Below, piece after piece: positions 1 to 10,231 of a DNA stretch of 64,000 nt. Position 1 is the stretch's first letter. Each line of letters begins with the position of its first letter. The notes under the pieces were generated by a model, which saw nothing but the letters and a program-made list of their open reading frames with translations, had not been told where the DNA came from and did not search any database. This stretch comes from Mycobacterium seoulense (GTDB lineage: Bacteria > Actinomycetota > Actinomycetes > Mycobacteriales > Mycobacteriaceae), in NCBI RefSeq assembly GCF_010731595.1, contig NZ_AP022582.1:4712001-4776000 (forward strand). Direction: 5' to 3'. The position numbers and the translations under genes are program-made.

Positions 1-459
1 CGGGAGATCGCCGTTGACCTGCGCGACGACTGGCCGCAGGCGCTGCGTGACAGCGGCTTTGACGCCGCCAAGCCGTCGGCGTGGATCGCCGAGGGCCTGT
101 TGATCTACCTTCCGGCCGCCGCGCAGGAGCAGCTGTTCACCGGCATCGACGGCCTGGCCGCCGCGGGCAGCCACGTCGGGGTCGAGGACGGCGCGCCGCT
201 CGACCAGGACGACTTCGAAAAGAAACGCGAGGAAGAACGCGCCGCCATGGCCGAGGGCGCCGAGCGGCCCTTCTATCAGCTGGTCTACAACGAGCGGATC
301 GCGCCGGCCACCGACTGGTTCGGCGAGCGGGGATGGACCGCGGTCGGCACCCCGCTGGCCGACTTCCTGCGTCAGAACGGCAGGCCCGTGCCCGGGCCGG
401 ACGTCGACGCCGGGCCGATGGTCGCCCGCAACACCCTGGTGAGCGCGGTCAAGGCCTGA
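1..459 (+). CDS. SAM-dependent methyltransferase, 3' end (Rv0281-like)
   Basis: This is the C-terminal part (about 152 residues) of a class I methyltransferase; the start lies outside the window. The fragment carries the [16 protein letters not shown] and [12 protein letters not shown] segments that mark the large mycobacterial family of S-adenosylmethionine-dependent methyltransferases related to leucine carboxyl methyltransferase. The same segments recur in the full-length gene at 48470-49453. Reading frame 1 is open from the first base to TGA at 457-459. In M. tuberculosis the equivalent gene (Rv0281) also sits just before ESX-3, so the context agrees. The substrate is unknown for most members. 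The family call is firm, the function is not. Confidence 0.85.
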   Translation, partial: REIAVDLRDDWPQALRDSGFDAAKPSAWIAEGLLIYLPAAAQEQLFTGIDGLAAAGSHVGVEDGAPLDQDDFEKKREEERAAMAEGAERPFYQLVYNERIAPATDWFGERGWTAVGTPLADFLRQNGRPVPGPDVDAGPMVARNTLVSAVKA

Positions 460-607
460 CCCGCTGCGGTCGGGCTCCCGATGAGTTCTCCATGAGTTGA
501 GCGCGCGCCGGAACTTTCGCGCGCCGCCCTGCGACTACTACCGGGCTGATCGGTGCGCCGCCCAACAGCCCGGGCGGCGCCGATCTCAGCCCGGCGAGGA
601 GTCTGGC

Positions 608-655
608 GTGACGCTGCACGCTTTTTTCGATAGCCCGGCCGGCGGCCGACGATGA
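608..655 (+). CDS. Possible 15-codon leader ORF coupled to the PPE gene
   Basis: A GTG at 608 follows a purine-rich GGCGAGGAG (593-601) at good ribosome-binding distance. It opens a 15-codon frame ending in TGA at 653-655. That stop overlaps the ATG (652-654) of the PPE gene as ATGA. The PPE start itself has no close ribosome-binding sequence. This suggests translational coupling, or a remnant of a lost upstream PE gene. Nothing in the peptide is recognisable. It is inferred from position only. Confidence 0.35.
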   Translation: MTLHAFFDSPAGGRR

Positions 656-2130
656 CCGCGCCGGTGTGGATGGCGCTGCCGCCGGAGGTCCATTCGACGC
701 AGCTGAGCAGTGGTCCCGGGCCGGCCGGGCTGCTGGCCGCCGCGGCCGCGTGGAGTTCGCTGAGCACGACCTACGTCTCGGCGGCCGACGAGCTGTCCGC
801 GACCCTGGCCGCGGCGCAGGCCGGGGCGTGGGAGGGGCCCACCGCCGAGCGGTACGTGGCCGCCCACGCGCCCTACCTGGCATGGCTGACGCGGGCCGGC
901 GCCACCAGTGCGGCGGCCGCGGCCCGGCACGAGACCGCGGCCACGGCCTACACCGCGGCGCTGGCCGCCATGCCGACGTTGCCGGAGCTGGCCGCGAACC
1001 ACGCGACGCACGGCGCCCTGGTGGCGACGAACTTCTTCGGTGTGAACACCATCCCGATCGCGCTCAACGAGGCCGATTACGCGCGGATGTGGGTCCAGGC
1101 CGCCACCACGATGTCCACTTATCAGGCGGTATCGACCGCGGCCGTGGCCTCGACACCGCAGACCGACCCGGCGCCGGCCATCGTGCAGGCCGACAGCAGC
1201 GGCGACGGCGGCGACGAGCCCGACGACACCGGCATCGTCGACAACGACGGCGGCAACCCGTACCAGCTCAGCTGGTGGATCAACCGATTCACCGAGATCT
1301 TCCAAACCATCGCACGAGACCTCGAGGAGTTCCCCGAGAACCCGTCGGCCGCGCTGACGGAGCTGCTGCGCGACATCTGGTTGTTGATCGTGGACGAGTT
1401 CAGCCACGCGATCGAGGCCTTCCAGGCGTTCGCCCCCCAAATCGCGGCGTTCGCGCTCGCCCTGCCGGCGGGGGCCGCGGCGGGCTTGGTCGGCCTGGTG
1501 GGGCTGACCGCGGTCCAGCCCGAACCGGCCTCCGCGCCCGCCGCCGTCCCCGCGCCGGTACCGCAGGCCCCGAAGATGCCCGCGGTGGCCGCCGGCGCGC
1601 CGGTGAGTGTCGCGGCCACGGCCCCGGCACCGTCGACTGCCCCGACCTCCGCCCCGGCGCCCGCGTCAACGACGGTGCCGGCCACCGGAACCGCGCCGCC
1701 CGGCATCGGCGGCGGCGCCTTTCCCTACCTGGTCGGTGGGCCGACCCTGGGGTCCGGCACGGGCATGGGCGCCGGCGCGCAACGCAAGGCGACGAAGCCG
1801 GACTCGGCCGCGGCCGCGGCGGCCGCCGCGGCGGTGGCGCGCGAGCAGCGGCGGGCGCGCCGGCGCCGTCAGGCGGCGATGCCCGAGCACCAGCGCGGCT
1901 ACCGGTACGAGTTCGTCGACTCCGACGGCGGGACGGCACCCGACGGGTTCGTCGAGCCGGCACCATTCGCCGCGACGGCGGCGTCCGATCGGGGGGCGGG
2001 CACGCTGGGTTTCGCCGGAACGGCGAGCAAGGCCCCGGCCGACGCGGCGGGCCTGGCGACGCTGACCGGCGACGAGTTCGGCGGCGGGCCCGCGCTACCG
2101 ATGCTGCCGGGCTCGTGGGAGCCGGACTAG
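652..2130 (+). CDS. PPE family protein, PPW-type, preceding ESX-3
   Basis: A 492-residue PPE protein. The PPE motif is at residues 10-12 and the WxG turn (WEG) at 60-62, inside the usual N-terminal helical domain of about 180 residues that pairs with a PE protein. A proline/alanine-rich linker follows. The C-terminus has GTLGFAGTA and a PMLPGSW ending, the signature of the PPE-PPW subgroup. Both ends closely resemble the ESX-3 PPE at 10232-11719, so the two are paralogues. M. tuberculosis has PPE3 (Rv0280) near this place, but upstream of the methyltransferase. No PE partner precedes it; it may borrow the ESX-3 PE or another. Export through ESX-3 is likely but inferred. Confidence 0.9.
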   Translation: MTAPVWMALPPEVHSTQLSSGPGPAGLLAAAAAWSSLSTTYVSAADELSATLAAAQAGAWEGPTAERYVAAHAPYLAWLTRAGATSAAAAARHETAATAYTAALAAMPTLPELAANHATHGALVATNFFGVNTIPIALNEADYARMWVQAATTMSTYQAVSTAAVASTPQTDPAPAIVQADSSGDGGDEPDDTGIVDNDGGNPYQLSWWINRFTEIFQTIARDLEEFPENPSAALTELLRDIWLLIVDEFSHAIEAFQAFAPQIAAFALALPAGAAAGLVGLVGLTAVQPEPASAPAAVPAPVPQAPKMPAVAAGAPVSVAATAPAPSTAPTSAPAPASTTVPATGTAPPGIGGGAFPYLVGGPTLGSGTGMGAGAQRKATKPDSAAAAAAAAAVAREQRRARRRRQAAMPEHQRGYRYEFVDSDGGTAPDGFVEPAPFAATAASDRGAGTLGFAGTASKAPADAAGLATLTGDEFGGGPALPMLPGSWEPD

Positions 2131-2234
2131 CGGGGCCCGGAACTTTTGGGCCGCGGCGGACGACTACTGGCTGCGTGTTCGTTCCCGCAGCGCCACGCTG
2201 GCCGGCGATCGGCGGGGCGGAGCCTCGGATTGCT

Positions 2235-2255
2235 AATGAAAATGGTTTTCGATAA
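2235..2255. promoter_or_regulatory. Putative Zur (FurB) box
   Basis: The sequence AATGAAAATGGTTTTCGATAA is an imperfect palindrome around a central G. It matches the ATGAAAAT-N-ATTTTCAT type of operator bound by mycobacterial Zur. It lies about 220 bp before eccA3. In M. tuberculosis Zur represses the ESX-3 operon when zinc is plentiful. Confidence 0.75.
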
Positions 2256-2409
2256 GCTCGGCCGCTTAGGAGGGGCTGACAGCGGGCTGCCAACCCGAAG
2301 AGGCGGGAAAGAACCGGAAATGCGGATAAATATGGGGTTCAATCTCCGCATCAGCGGCGTAGAACGGGGAGTGGCGTGGTGAGTCGAACGGGCCCGCGCG
2401 CCTCGACAC

Positions 2410-2428
2410 TTAGCTTATGCAATGCTAA
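2410..2428. promoter_or_regulatory. Putative IdeR box 1
   Basis: TTAGCTTATGCAATGCTAA matches 14 of 19 positions of the IdeR iron-box consensus TTAGGTTAGGCTAACCTAA, with both outer half-sites well kept. It lies 45-63 bp before the eccA3 start. Confidence 0.65.
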
Positions 2429-2439
2429 CTTCAGGCGCG

Positions 2440-2458
2440 TTAGGTTAGGGGAGGCTAC
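2440..2458. promoter_or_regulatory. Putative IdeR box 2
   Basis: TTAGGTTAGGGGAGGCTAC has a perfect left half-site (TTAGGTTAGG) and a degraded right half, 14 of 19 matches to the IdeR consensus. It starts 30 bp after box 1, so two repressor dimers could bind side by side. It ends just before the ribosome-binding region of eccA3. Confidence 0.6.
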
Positions 2459-2472
2459 ACAAATGGAGAGGC

Positions 2473-4332
2473 GTGGCCGTGGAACTCGGTGACACCGGCG
2501 TGCTCGCCGCCCAGCCCGTCAATTCCCGGGTCGAAGCACGGGTCGACGGCGACGTCGTCAGCCGGTTCGCCACGTGCTGCCGCGCGCTCGGTCTCTCGGT
2601 CTACCAGCGCCAGCGCCCGGCCGACCTGGCCGCCGCCCGCTCCGGGTTCACCGCCTTGACCCGCATCGCCCACGATCAGTGCGACGCCTGGACCGGGCTG
2701 GCCGCCGCCGGCGACGCGTCCCTGCGGGTGCTGGAGGCGGTCTCGCAGACCGCGCCGACGGCCGGCACGCTGCAGCGGAAGGTGGATCTGGCGCCCGGCG
2801 CGCTGGGCTTCCGCTACGACACCGGCCTGTATCTGCAGTTTCGCGCCGTCACGCCCGACGACTTCCACCTGGCCTACGCGGCGGCCCTGGGGACGGCCGG
2901 CCGGTTGGCCGATGCCGACCGGATCGTCACCGGCCTGACCGCGCGGCGCCCGAACTGGCGCGAAGCCCGCTGGGTCGCCGTCGTCGTCAACTACCGCGCC
3001 GAGCGGTGGTCGGACGTCGTCAAGTTGCTGACGCCGGTCGTCAACGACGCCGACCTCGACGAGGCCTTCTCGCACGCGGCCAGGATCGCGCTGGGCACCG
3101 CGCTGGCGCGGCTGGGCATGTTCGCCCCGGCGCTGTCCTACCTCGAGGAACCCGACGGTCCCGTCGCGGTGGCGGCGGTCGACGGGGCGCTGGCCAAGGC
3201 GCTCGTGCTGCGCGCGCACGTCGACGAGGATTCGGCGAGCGAAGTGCTGCAGGACCTCTACGCCGCCCATCCGGAGAACGAACAGATCGAGCAGGCCCTG
3301 TCCGACACCAGCTTTGGGATCGTGACCACCACCGCGGCCCGAATCGAGGCGCGCACCGACCCCTGGGACCCGGACACGGAGCCCAGTGCCGAGGACTTCG
3401 TGGACCCCGCGGCCCACGAACGCAAGTCGGTGCTGCTGCACGAGGCCGAACTCCAGCTCGCCGAATTCATCGGGCTGGACGAGGTCAAAAACCAGGTGTC
3501 GCGGCTGAAGAGCTCGGTGGCCATGGAACTCGTGCGCAAGCAGCGCGGGCTGGCCGTCGCGCAGCGCGCCCACCACCTGGTCTTCGCCGGGCCGCCCGGC
3601 ACCGGAAAGACCACCATCGCCCGCGTGGTCGCCAAGATCTATTGCGGCCTTGGGCTGTTGAAGCGGGAAAACATCCGAGAGGTGCACCGCGCCGACCTGA
3701 TCGGGCAGCACATCGGCGAGACCGAGGCCAAGACCAACGCGATCATCGACAGCGCCCTGGACGGGGTGCTGTTCCTCGACGAGGCCTACGCCCTGGTGGC
3801 CACGGGCGCCAAGAACGACTTCGGGCTGGTGGCCATCGACACCCTGCTGGCGCGGATGGAGAACGACCGCGACCGGCTGGTGGTCATCATCGCCGGGTAC
3901 CGTGCCGACCTCGACAAGTTCCTGGACACCAACGAGGGCCTGCGGTCCCGGTTCACCCGCAACATCGACTTCCCTTCCTACGCACCGTCGGAGCTCGTCG
4001 AGATCGCGACCAAGATGGCCGAGCAGCGTGACAGCGTCTTCGAACAGGCCGCGCTCGACCACATGGAGGCGCTGTTCACCAAGCTGGCCACCGAGTCGAC
4101 ACCGGACGCCAACGGAATTTCGCGGCGCAACCTCGACATCGCCGGCAACGGTCGCTTCGTCCGCAACATCGTCGAGCGCTCCGAGGAAGAACGCGAATTC
4201 CGGCTCGACCACTCGGACCACGCCGGGACCGGGGAATTCAGTGACGAGGAGCTGATGACCATCACCGACCAAGACGTCGAGAACTCGGTGGAGCCGTTGT
4301 TGCGCGGCCTCGGCCTGTCGGTGCCGGCATGA
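2473..4332 (+). CDS. eccA3: ESX-3 AAA+ ATPase EccA3
   Basis: A 619-residue cytosolic AAA+ ATPase of the CbxX/CfqX type, thought to handle ESX-3 substrates. The N-terminal half (to about residue 310) is helical and TPR-like. The C-terminal half is the ATPase: Walker A GPPGTGKT at 373-380, Walker B LFLDEA at 433-438. The length is close to that of M. tuberculosis EccA3 (631). It is the first gene of the ESX-3 operon and its stop overlaps the eccB3 start (ATGA at 4329-4332). The start is not certain. GTG 2473 has GGAGAG only 2 bases upstream, and GTG 2479 is better spaced. An ATG at 2463 is out of frame and closes after nine codons. Iron and zinc repression is likely from the boxes upstream. Confidence 0.96.
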   Translation: MAVELGDTGVLAAQPVNSRVEARVDGDVVSRFATCCRALGLSVYQRQRPADLAAARSGFTALTRIAHDQCDAWTGLAAAGDASLRVLEAVSQTAPTAGTLQRKVDLAPGALGFRYDTGLYLQFRAVTPDDFHLAYAAALGTAGRLADADRIVTGLTARRPNWREARWVAVVVNYRAERWSDVVKLLTPVVNDADLDEAFSHAARIALGTALARLGMFAPALSYLEEPDGPVAVAAVDGALAKALVLRAHVDEDSASEVLQDLYAAHPENEQIEQALSDTSFGIVTTTAARIEARTDPWDPDTEPSAEDFVDPAAHERKSVLLHEAELQLAEFIGLDEVKNQVSRLKSSVAMELVRKQRGLAVAQRAHHLVFAGPPGTGKTTIARVVAKIYCGLGLLKRENIREVHRADLIGQHIGETEAKTNAIIDSALDGVLFLDEAYALVATGAKNDFGLVAIDTLLARMENDRDRLVVIIAGYRADLDKFLDTNEGLRSRFTRNIDFPSYAPSELVEIATKMAEQRDSVFEQAALDHMEALFTKLATESTPDANGISRRNLDIAGNGRFVRNIVERSEEEREFRLDHSDHAGTGEFSDEELMTITDQDVENSVEPLLRGLGLSVPA

Positions 4333-5939
4333 CGAATCCCGAATCGGACGACCGGCGTTCGTTCGCCTCGCGTACCCCGGTCAACGACAATCCCGACCAG
4401 GTCGAGTATCGGCGCGGCTTCGTCACCCGCCACCAGGTCAGCGGCTGGCGATTCGTGATGCGGCGCATCGCTTCCGGCATCGCCCTGCACGACACCCGGA
4501 TGCTCGTCGACCCGTTGCGCACCCAGTCGCGCGCGGTGCTGATGGGCGTGGTCCTGCTGGCCACCGGCCTGGCGGGCTGCTTCGTGTTCTCGCTGATCCG
4601 GCCCAACGGGACGGCGGGCACCAACGCCGTACTCGCCGACCGGTCGACCGCCGCCCTGTACGTGCGGGTGGGCGACCAGCTGCACCCGGTGCTCAACCTG
4701 ACCTCGGCCCGGCTGATCGCCGGGAAGCCGGTCAACCCCGCCACGGTGAAAAGCACCGAGCTGGACCGTTTTCCGCGCGGCAACCTGATCGGCATTCCGG
4801 GCGCGCCGGAGCGCATGGTGCAAAACACCACGCGCGACGCGAACTGGACCGTGTGCGACGGCATCGGCGGGACGGCGCACGCCGTGCACAGCACCGGTGT
4901 CACGGTGATCGCCGGCCGCCCCGACAGCAGCGGCGCGCGGGCCGCCAAGCTCGACACCAAACAGGCGATCCTGGTGGACTTCCCGACGGACAAGGGCAAC
5001 GGCACCTGGCTGCTGTGGGACGGCAGGCGCAGCCAGATCAACCTGGCCGACCACGCGGTCACCAACGCGCTTGGCTTGGGGCTGAACAACTCCGACATCC
5101 CCGCGCCCCGGCCCATCGCGCTGGGATTGTTCAACGCCATCCCCGAGGCGCCGCCGCTGGCGGCGCCGGCCATCCCCAACGCCGGCGCCCCGGCGGGCTT
5201 CAGCGTGCCCGCGCCGATCGGGGCGGTCGTGGTTTCCTATGCGCTGGACCAGAACTCGGCGGGCGCGCTGCGCTACTACGCGGTGCTGCCGGACGGCCTG
5301 CAGCCCATCTCCCCGGTGCTCGCGGCGATCCTGCGCAACACCAACTCCTATGGCCTGGACCAACCGCCGCGGCTGGGCGCCGACGCCGTGGCCAAGCTGC
5401 CGGTGTCGCGGATGCTGGACACCTCGCGCTATCCCGAGCAGCAGGTCACCCTCGTGGACGCAGCCAAAGACCCCGTCACGTGCGCGTACTGGAGCAAGCC
5501 GGCGGGCGCCGCCACCAGCTCGCTGAGCCTGATGGCCGGTTCGGCGCTGCCGGTGCCCGAGTCGATCCGCACCGTCGACCTGGTCGGCGCCTCCGCGGCC
5601 ACCGCCACCCGCGTTGCCCTGGCCCCGGGCACCGGATACTTCGCCCAGACCGTCACCGGCGGTGCCGGCGCGCCCGGCACCGGGTCGTTGTTCTGGGTGT
5701 CCGACACCGGGGTCCGCTACGGCATCGACAACGAGGCGGAGAGCTCGGCCGCCGGGCGCGGCAAAACCGTTGAGGCCCTTGGCCTGAGCGAGCCGGCGGT
5801 GCCCGCCCCGTGGTCGGTGCTGTCGCTGTTCGCCAGTGGCCCCACCCTGTCGCGCGCCGACGCGCTGCTCGCGCACGACGGGCTGGCGCCCGACACCAAG
5901 CCCGGCCGCGTGGCATCAGCAGAGGGAGCGCCCCGATGA
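4329..5939 (+). CDS. eccB3: ESX-3 membrane component EccB3
   Basis: A 536-residue core subunit of the ESX-3 inner-membrane complex. A short cytosolic N-terminus (residues 1-68) contains the family-typical QVSGWRF stretch. A single membrane helix spans about 69-90, and a large periplasmic domain fills the rest. This topology matches the EccB family, whose periplasmic parts form the upper ring of the complex. The gene starts inside the eccA3 stop and ends inside the eccC3 start (ATGA at 5936-5939), so translation of all three is probably coupled. Two well-separated cysteines lie in the periplasmic domain (in the TVCDG and VTCAYW segments), consistent with the structural disulfide known in this family. 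Confidence 0.96.
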   Translation: MTNPESDDRRSFASRTPVNDNPDQVEYRRGFVTRHQVSGWRFVMRRIASGIALHDTRMLVDPLRTQSRAVLMGVVLLATGLAGCFVFSLIRPNGTAGTNAVLADRSTAALYVRVGDQLHPVLNLTSARLIAGKPVNPATVKSTELDRFPRGNLIGIPGAPERMVQNTTRDANWTVCDGIGGTAHAVHSTGVTVIAGRPDSSGARAAKLDTKQAILVDFPTDKGNGTWLLWDGRRSQINLADHAVTNALGLGLNNSDIPAPRPIALGLFNAIPEAPPLAAPAIPNAGAPAGFSVPAPIGAVVVSYALDQNSAGALRYYAVLPDGLQPISPVLAAILRNTNSYGLDQPPRLGADAVAKLPVSRMLDTSRYPEQQVTLVDAAKDPVTCAYWSKPAGAATSSLSLMAGSALPVPESIRTVDLVGASAATATRVALAPGTGYFAQTVTGGAGAPGTGSLFWVSDTGVRYGIDNEAESSAAGRGKTVEALGLSEPAVPAPWSVLSLFASGPTLSRADALLAHDGLAPDTKPGRVASAEGAPR

Positions 5940-8900
5940 GCCGACTCATCTTCGAAGCCCGCCGCCGGCTGGCGCCGCCGGTCACCCGCAAGGGCACCAT
6001 CAACATCGAGGCGCCGCCCGAGCTGCCGCGGGTGATCCCGCCGTCGTTCCTGCGCCGGGCGATGCCCTACGTGCTGGTGATCCTGATCGTCGGCATGGTC
6101 GTCGCGCTCTTCGCCACCGGGATGCGGCTGATCTCCCCGCAGACGCTGTTCTTCCCGTTTGTGTTGCTGCTGGCCGCCACCGCGATGTATCGCGGCAACG
6201 ACAACAAGGCGCGCACCGAGGAGGTCGACGCCGAACGCGCCGACTACCTGCGCTACCTGTCGGTGGTCCGCGACAACATCCGTACCCAGGCCGCCCAGCA
6301 GCGGGCCGCCGCCGAATGGTCGCACCCCACGCCGACGGTCCTGGCGAGCGTGTCCGGCTCGCGCCGGCAGTGGGAGCGGGACCCGCACGACCCGGACTTC
6401 CTGGTGGTGCGGGCCGGCCGCCACCAGGTTCCCCTGAGCACGGCGCTGCGGGTCAACGACACCGCCGACGAGATCGACCTGGAACCCGTGTCGCACAGCG
6501 CATTACGCAGCCTGATCGACACCCACCGCGTCGTTCGCGACGTGCCGACCGGAATCGACCTGACCAAGGTCTCGCGGATCACCGTGCTGGGCGAGGCGGA
6601 GGACGCGCGGGCGGCGATGCGCGCGTGGATCGCCCAGGCGGTGACGTGGCACGACCCGACGGTGCTGGGGGTGGCGCTGGTCGCCCGCGACCTGGAGAGC
6701 CCCGACTGGTCCTGGCTGAAATGGCTTCCGCACACCGACGTTCCGGGCGAGCTCGACGGTGTCGGGCCGGCCCGCTTGCTGACCACCAACCCCGACGAAC
6801 TGGTCCTGCTGCTGGGCCCCGCGTTCGTCGACCGCCCGGCGTTCACCGGCGCGCCCGCCGACACGCTGCGCCACCTGCTGATCGTCGTCGACGACCCCGA
6901 CCTCGACCTGAACACCTCGACGCTGGCCCTGGGCCGGGCGGGCGTCACCGTCGTGCACCGCGGCGCGACACCGCCACACCGCGAGCAGTATTCGGACCCG
7001 GAGAGGCCGATCCTGCGCGTCATCGGCGAGGGCAGCCGAGCGGGGGCCCTGGAGCGCTGGCAGACCGGCGGCTGGCAGCCCTACATCGACGAGGCCGACC
7101 GGTTCGGCGCCGACGAGGCCGCCCACCTGGCGCGCCAACTGGCGCGCTGGGATTCCAACCCGACCCACACCGGTCTGCGCTCGGCGGCCACCCGCGGTGC
7201 CACCTTCACCACACTGCTGGGGATTCCCGACGCCTCGCGGCTGGACGTCCCCACGATGTGGGCGCCGCGGCGCCGCGACGACGAGTTGCGCGTACCCATC
7301 GGCGTCACCGCGACCGGTGAGCCGCTGTTCTTCGACCTCAAGGACGAGGCCGAGGGCGGGATGGGCCCGCACGGCCTGATGATCGGTATGACGGGCTCCG
7401 GAAAGTCGCAGACCCTGATGTCGATCCTGTTGTCGCTGTTGACGACTCATTCGGCGGACCGGCTGATCGTGATCTACGCCGACTTCAAGGGTGAGGCCGG
7501 CGCCGACAGCTTCCGCCACTTCCCGCAGGTCGTCGCGGTGATCTCCAACATGGCCGAGAAGAAATCGCTCGCCGACCGGTTCGCCGACACGCTGCGCGGC
7601 GAGGTGGCCCGCCGCGAGACGCTGCTGCGCGAGGCCGGGCGCCGCGTCCAGGGCAGCGCGTTCAACTCGGTGGTCGAATACGAGGGCGCCATCGCGGCCG
7701 GGCATGACCTGCCGCCCATTCCGACGCTGTTCGTGGTCGCCGACGAGTTCACCCTGATGCTGGCCGACCACCCGGAATACGCGGAGTTGTTCGATTACGT
7801 TGCGCGCAAGGGCCGCTCGTTCCGCATCCACATCCTGTTCGCGTCACAGACGCTGGACGTGGGCAAGATCAAGGACATCGACAAGAACACCTCCTACCGC
7901 ATCGGGCTGAAGGTGGCCAGCCCCAGCGTGTCCCGCCAGATCATCGGCGTGGAGGACGCCTACCACATCGAATCGGGCAAGGAGCACAAGGGCGTGGGCT
8001 TTCTGGTGCCAGCCCCGGGCGCGGCCCCGATCAAATTTCGCAGCACCTACGTCGACGGCATCTACGAGCCGCCGCGGCAGGCGAAATCCTTTGTGGTGCA
8101 CGCCGCCCCGGAGCCCAAGCTGTTCACGGCCGGGCGCGTCGAGCCCGATCAGGACACGGTGATCTCAACCGCCGACGACGAAGAGCACACCGGGCCCCCG
8201 CGCAAGCTGATCGCCACCATCGGTGACCAGTTGGCGCGCTACGGGCCTCGGGCCCCGCAGCTGTGGCTGCCGCCGCTGGACGAGCCGATCCCGCTGACCG
8301 CGATGCTGGGGCGCGCCGGGGTGCCGCAGCGCCAGTGGCGGTGGCCGCTGGGCGAGATCGACAAACCCTTCGAAATGCGCCGCGACCCACTGGTGTTCGA
8401 CGCCACCTCGTCGGCCGGGAACATGGTGATCCACGGCGGCCCCAAGTCCGGCAAATCGACCGCGCTGCAGACGTTCATCCTGTCGGCGGCCAGCCTGCAC
8501 TCGCCGCGCGACGTCACGTTCTACTGCCTGGACTACGGCGGCGGCAAGCTGCGGGCGCTGGAAGACCTGGCGCACGTCGGCAGCGTCGCCTCCGCGCTGG
8601 AACCCGAGCGCATCCGGCGCACCTTCGGCGAGCTCGAGCAACTGCTGCTGTCCCGGCAGCGGCGCGAGGTGTTCCGCGACCGGCACGGCGCCGCCCCCGA
8701 CGACGGGTACGGCGAGGTGTTCTTGGTCATCGACAACCTGTACGCCTTCGGCCGGGACAACACCGATCAGTTCAACACCCGGAATCCGTTGTTGGCCAAG
8801 GTGACCGAGCTGGTCAACGTCGGGCTCGCCTACGGCATCCACGTCGTCATCACCACCCCGAGCTGGCTCGAGGTGCCCTTGGCGATGCGCGACGGCCTCG

Positions 8901-9910
8901 GTTTGCGCCTCGAGCTCAAACTGCACGATCCGCGGGACAGCAACGTGCGGCTCGTCGGTGCGCTGCGGCGTCCCGCGGAAGCCGTGCCGCACGACCAGCC
9001 GGGCCGCGGGTTGACCATGGCCGCCGAACACTTCTTGTTCGCCGCGCCGGAGCTGGACCAGATCGCCGCGCTCAACGCCCGCTACCCGGGCATGGCCGCG
9101 CCGCCGGTGCGGCTGCTGCCGACCAACCTTGCTCCCGAGGCGGTCGGCGCGCTCTATCGCGGGCCGGAGCAGGTGGTGATCGGCCAGCGTGAGGAGGACC
9201 TCGCCCCGGTCGTCGTCAACTTCGCCGACGAGCCGCTGCTGATGGTGCTCGGCGACAGCAAGTCGGGCAAAACGACGTTGCTGCGCCACATCATTCGCAC
9301 CATCCGCGAGCACTCCACCGCCGACCAGGCGGCCTTCACCGTGCTGGATCGGCGGCTGCATCTGGTCGACGAGCCCTTGTTCGCCGACAACGAGTACACC
9401 GCCAACATCGACCGCATCATCCCGGCGATGTTGGGGCTGGCCAACATCATCGAATCGCGGCGTCCCCCGGCCGGGCTGTCGCCCGGCGAGCTGGCCCGCT
9501 GGACGTACGCGGGCCACACCCACTACCTGATCATCGACGACGTCGACCAGATACCGGACTCGCCGGCGATGAGCGGCCCCTACGTCGGGCAGCGACCGTG
9601 GAGCCCGCTGATCGGAATCCTCTCGCAGGCGGCCGATTTGGGGCTGCGGGTGATCGTCACGGCACGTGCCACCGGGTCCGGGCACGCCCTGATGACCAAT
9701 CCGCTGCTGCGCCGCTTCAACGACTTGCAGGCCACCACGCTGATGCTGGCGGGCAATCCGCAGGACAGCGGCAAGATCCGCGGTCAGCGGTTCGGCCGCT
9801 TGCCGGCCGGGCGGGCGATCTTGTTGGGCGACAGCGACAGTCCGACCTACGTGCAGTTGGTCAACCCGTTGGTGGGTCAGGCCGCGATGTCCGGTGAAAC
9901 GCAACAGTAA
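5936..9910 (+). CDS. eccC3: ESX-3 FtsK/SpoIIIE-type ATPase EccC3
   Basis: A 1324-residue motor ATPase that recognises ESX-3 substrates and drives secretion. Two membrane helices lie near the N-terminus (about residues 40-85). Three FtsK/SpoIIIE ATPase domains follow, each with a visible Walker A: GMTGSGKS at 484-491, GGPKSGKS at 834-841 and GDSKSGKT at 1106-1113. The first domain also has a clear Walker B (FVVADEF). It is a single chain, unlike the split EccCa/EccCb of ESX-1. The start at 5936 is taken from the ATGA overlap with eccB3; the frame stays open further upstream. The PE gene follows after 10 bp. Confidence 0.97.
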   Translation: MSRLIFEARRRLAPPVTRKGTINIEAPPELPRVIPPSFLRRAMPYVLVILIVGMVVALFATGMRLISPQTLFFPFVLLLAATAMYRGNDNKARTEEVDAERADYLRYLSVVRDNIRTQAAQQRAAAEWSHPTPTVLASVSGSRRQWERDPHDPDFLVVRAGRHQVPLSTALRVNDTADEIDLEPVSHSALRSLIDTHRVVRDVPTGIDLTKVSRITVLGEAEDARAAMRAWIAQAVTWHDPTVLGVALVARDLESPDWSWLKWLPHTDVPGELDGVGPARLLTTNPDELVLLLGPAFVDRPAFTGAPADTLRHLLIVVDDPDLDLNTSTLALGRAGVTVVHRGATPPHREQYSDPERPILRVIGEGSRAGALERWQTGGWQPYIDEADRFGADEAAHLARQLARWDSNPTHTGLRSAATRGATFTTLLGIPDASRLDVPTMWAPRRRDDELRVPIGVTATGEPLFFDLKDEAEGGMGPHGLMIGMTGSGKSQTLMSILLSLLTTHSADRLIVIYADFKGEAGADSFRHFPQVVAVISNMAEKKSLADRFADTLRGEVARRETLLREAGRRVQGSAFNSVVEYEGAIAAGHDLPPIPTLFVVADEFTLMLADHPEYAELFDYVARKGRSFRIHILFASQTLDVGKIKDIDKNTSYRIGLKVASPSVSRQIIGVEDAYHIESGKEHKGVGFLVPAPGAAPIKFRSTYVDGIYEPPRQAKSFVVHAAPEPKLFTAGRVEPDQDTVISTADDEEHTGPPRKLIATIGDQLARYGPRAPQLWLPPLDEPIPLTAMLGRAGVPQRQWRWPLGEIDKPFEMRRDPLVFDATSSAGNMVIHGGPKSGKSTALQTFILSAASLHSPRDVTFYCLDYGGGKLRALEDLAHVGSVASALEPERIRRTFGELEQLLLSRQRREVFRDRHGAAPDDGYGEVFLVIDNLYAFGRDNTDQFNTRNPLLAKVTELVNVGLAYGIHVVITTPSWLEVPLAMRDGLGLRLELKLHDPRDSNVRLVGALRRPAEAVPHDQPGRGLTMAAEHFLFAAPELDQIAALNARYPGMAAPPVRLLPTNLAPEAVGALYRGPEQVVIGQREEDLAPVVVNFADEPLLMVLGDSKSGKTTLLRHIIRTIREHSTADQAAFTVLDRRLHLVDEPLFADNEYTANIDRIIPAMLGLANIIESRRPPAGLSPGELARWTYAGHTHYLIIDDVDQIPDSPAMSGPYVGQRPWSPLIGILSQAADLGLRVIVTARATGSGHALMTNPLLRRFNDLQATTLMLAGNPQDSGKIRGQRFGRLPAGRAILLGDSDSPTYVQLVNPLVGQAAMSGETQQ

Positions 9911-9920
9911 GGGGAGAGTC

Positions 9921-10229
9921 ATGACGTTGCGAGTGGTTCCCGAGGGCCTGGCGGCGACCAGCGCCGCGGTGGAGGCGCTGACGGCGCAGCTGGCGGCCGC
10001 GCATGCGGCGGCCGCCCCCGCCATCACCGCGGTGGTGCCGCCGGCGGTGGATCCGGTGTCGGTGCAGACGGCCATCGGGTTCAGCGCCCAGGGCCAGGAG
10101 CACGCCGCGGTCGCCGCCCAAGGGGTGGAAGAACTCGGCCGCGCCGGCGTGGGCGTCGGCGAAGCCGGCGCCAGCTATCTCACCGGGGACGCCTCGGCCG
10201 CCGCGACGTATGGGTTCGCGGGCGCCTGA
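9921..10229 (+). CDS. ESX-3 PE protein (PE5-like)
   Basis: A 102-residue protein made only of a PE domain, with the Pro-Glu motif at residues 7-8 and the YLTGD form of the YxxxD/E secretion signal near the C-terminus. It pairs with the PPE protein encoded 2 bp downstream to form a helical dimer exported by ESX-3. A strong GGGGAGAG ribosome-binding sequence stands 2-9 bases before the ATG at 9921, so this start is preferred over an in-frame ATG at 9894 inside eccC3. The place matches PE5 (Rv0285) of M. tuberculosis. Confidence 0.93.
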   Translation: MTLRVVPEGLAATSAAVEALTAQLAAAHAAAAPAITAVVPPAVDPVSVQTAIGFSAQGQEHAAVAAQGVEELGRAGVGVGEAGASYLTGDASAAATYGFAGA

Positions 10230-10231
10230 CC

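Larger units (their letters stand above)
2131..2472. promoter_or_regulatory. ESX-3 control region between PPE and eccA3
   Basis: This 342-bp gap has no convincing gene. It is visibly more AT-rich in places than its surroundings. It contains one Zur-type palindrome (2235-2255) and two IdeR-like boxes (2410-2428 and 2440-2458), listed separately. ESX-3 in M. tuberculosis is known to be repressed by IdeR with iron and by Zur with zinc, and the positions fit control of the eccA3 operon. Confidence 0.75.

Noticed and set aside
586..2293. Long frames on the opposite strand and other frames across the PPE gene
   Set aside because: Arginine/proline-rich shadow frames typical of high-GC coding DNA; the PPE frame has clear family motifs.
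2455..5876. Two 600-residue minus-strand frames across eccA3 and eccB3
   Set aside because: Composition is Arg/Gly/Gln-rich without domains and they lie fully under ESX-3 genes.
8165..10075. 636-residue minus-strand frame across eccC3
   Set aside because: Shadow of eccC3; no family resemblance and wrong codon pattern.
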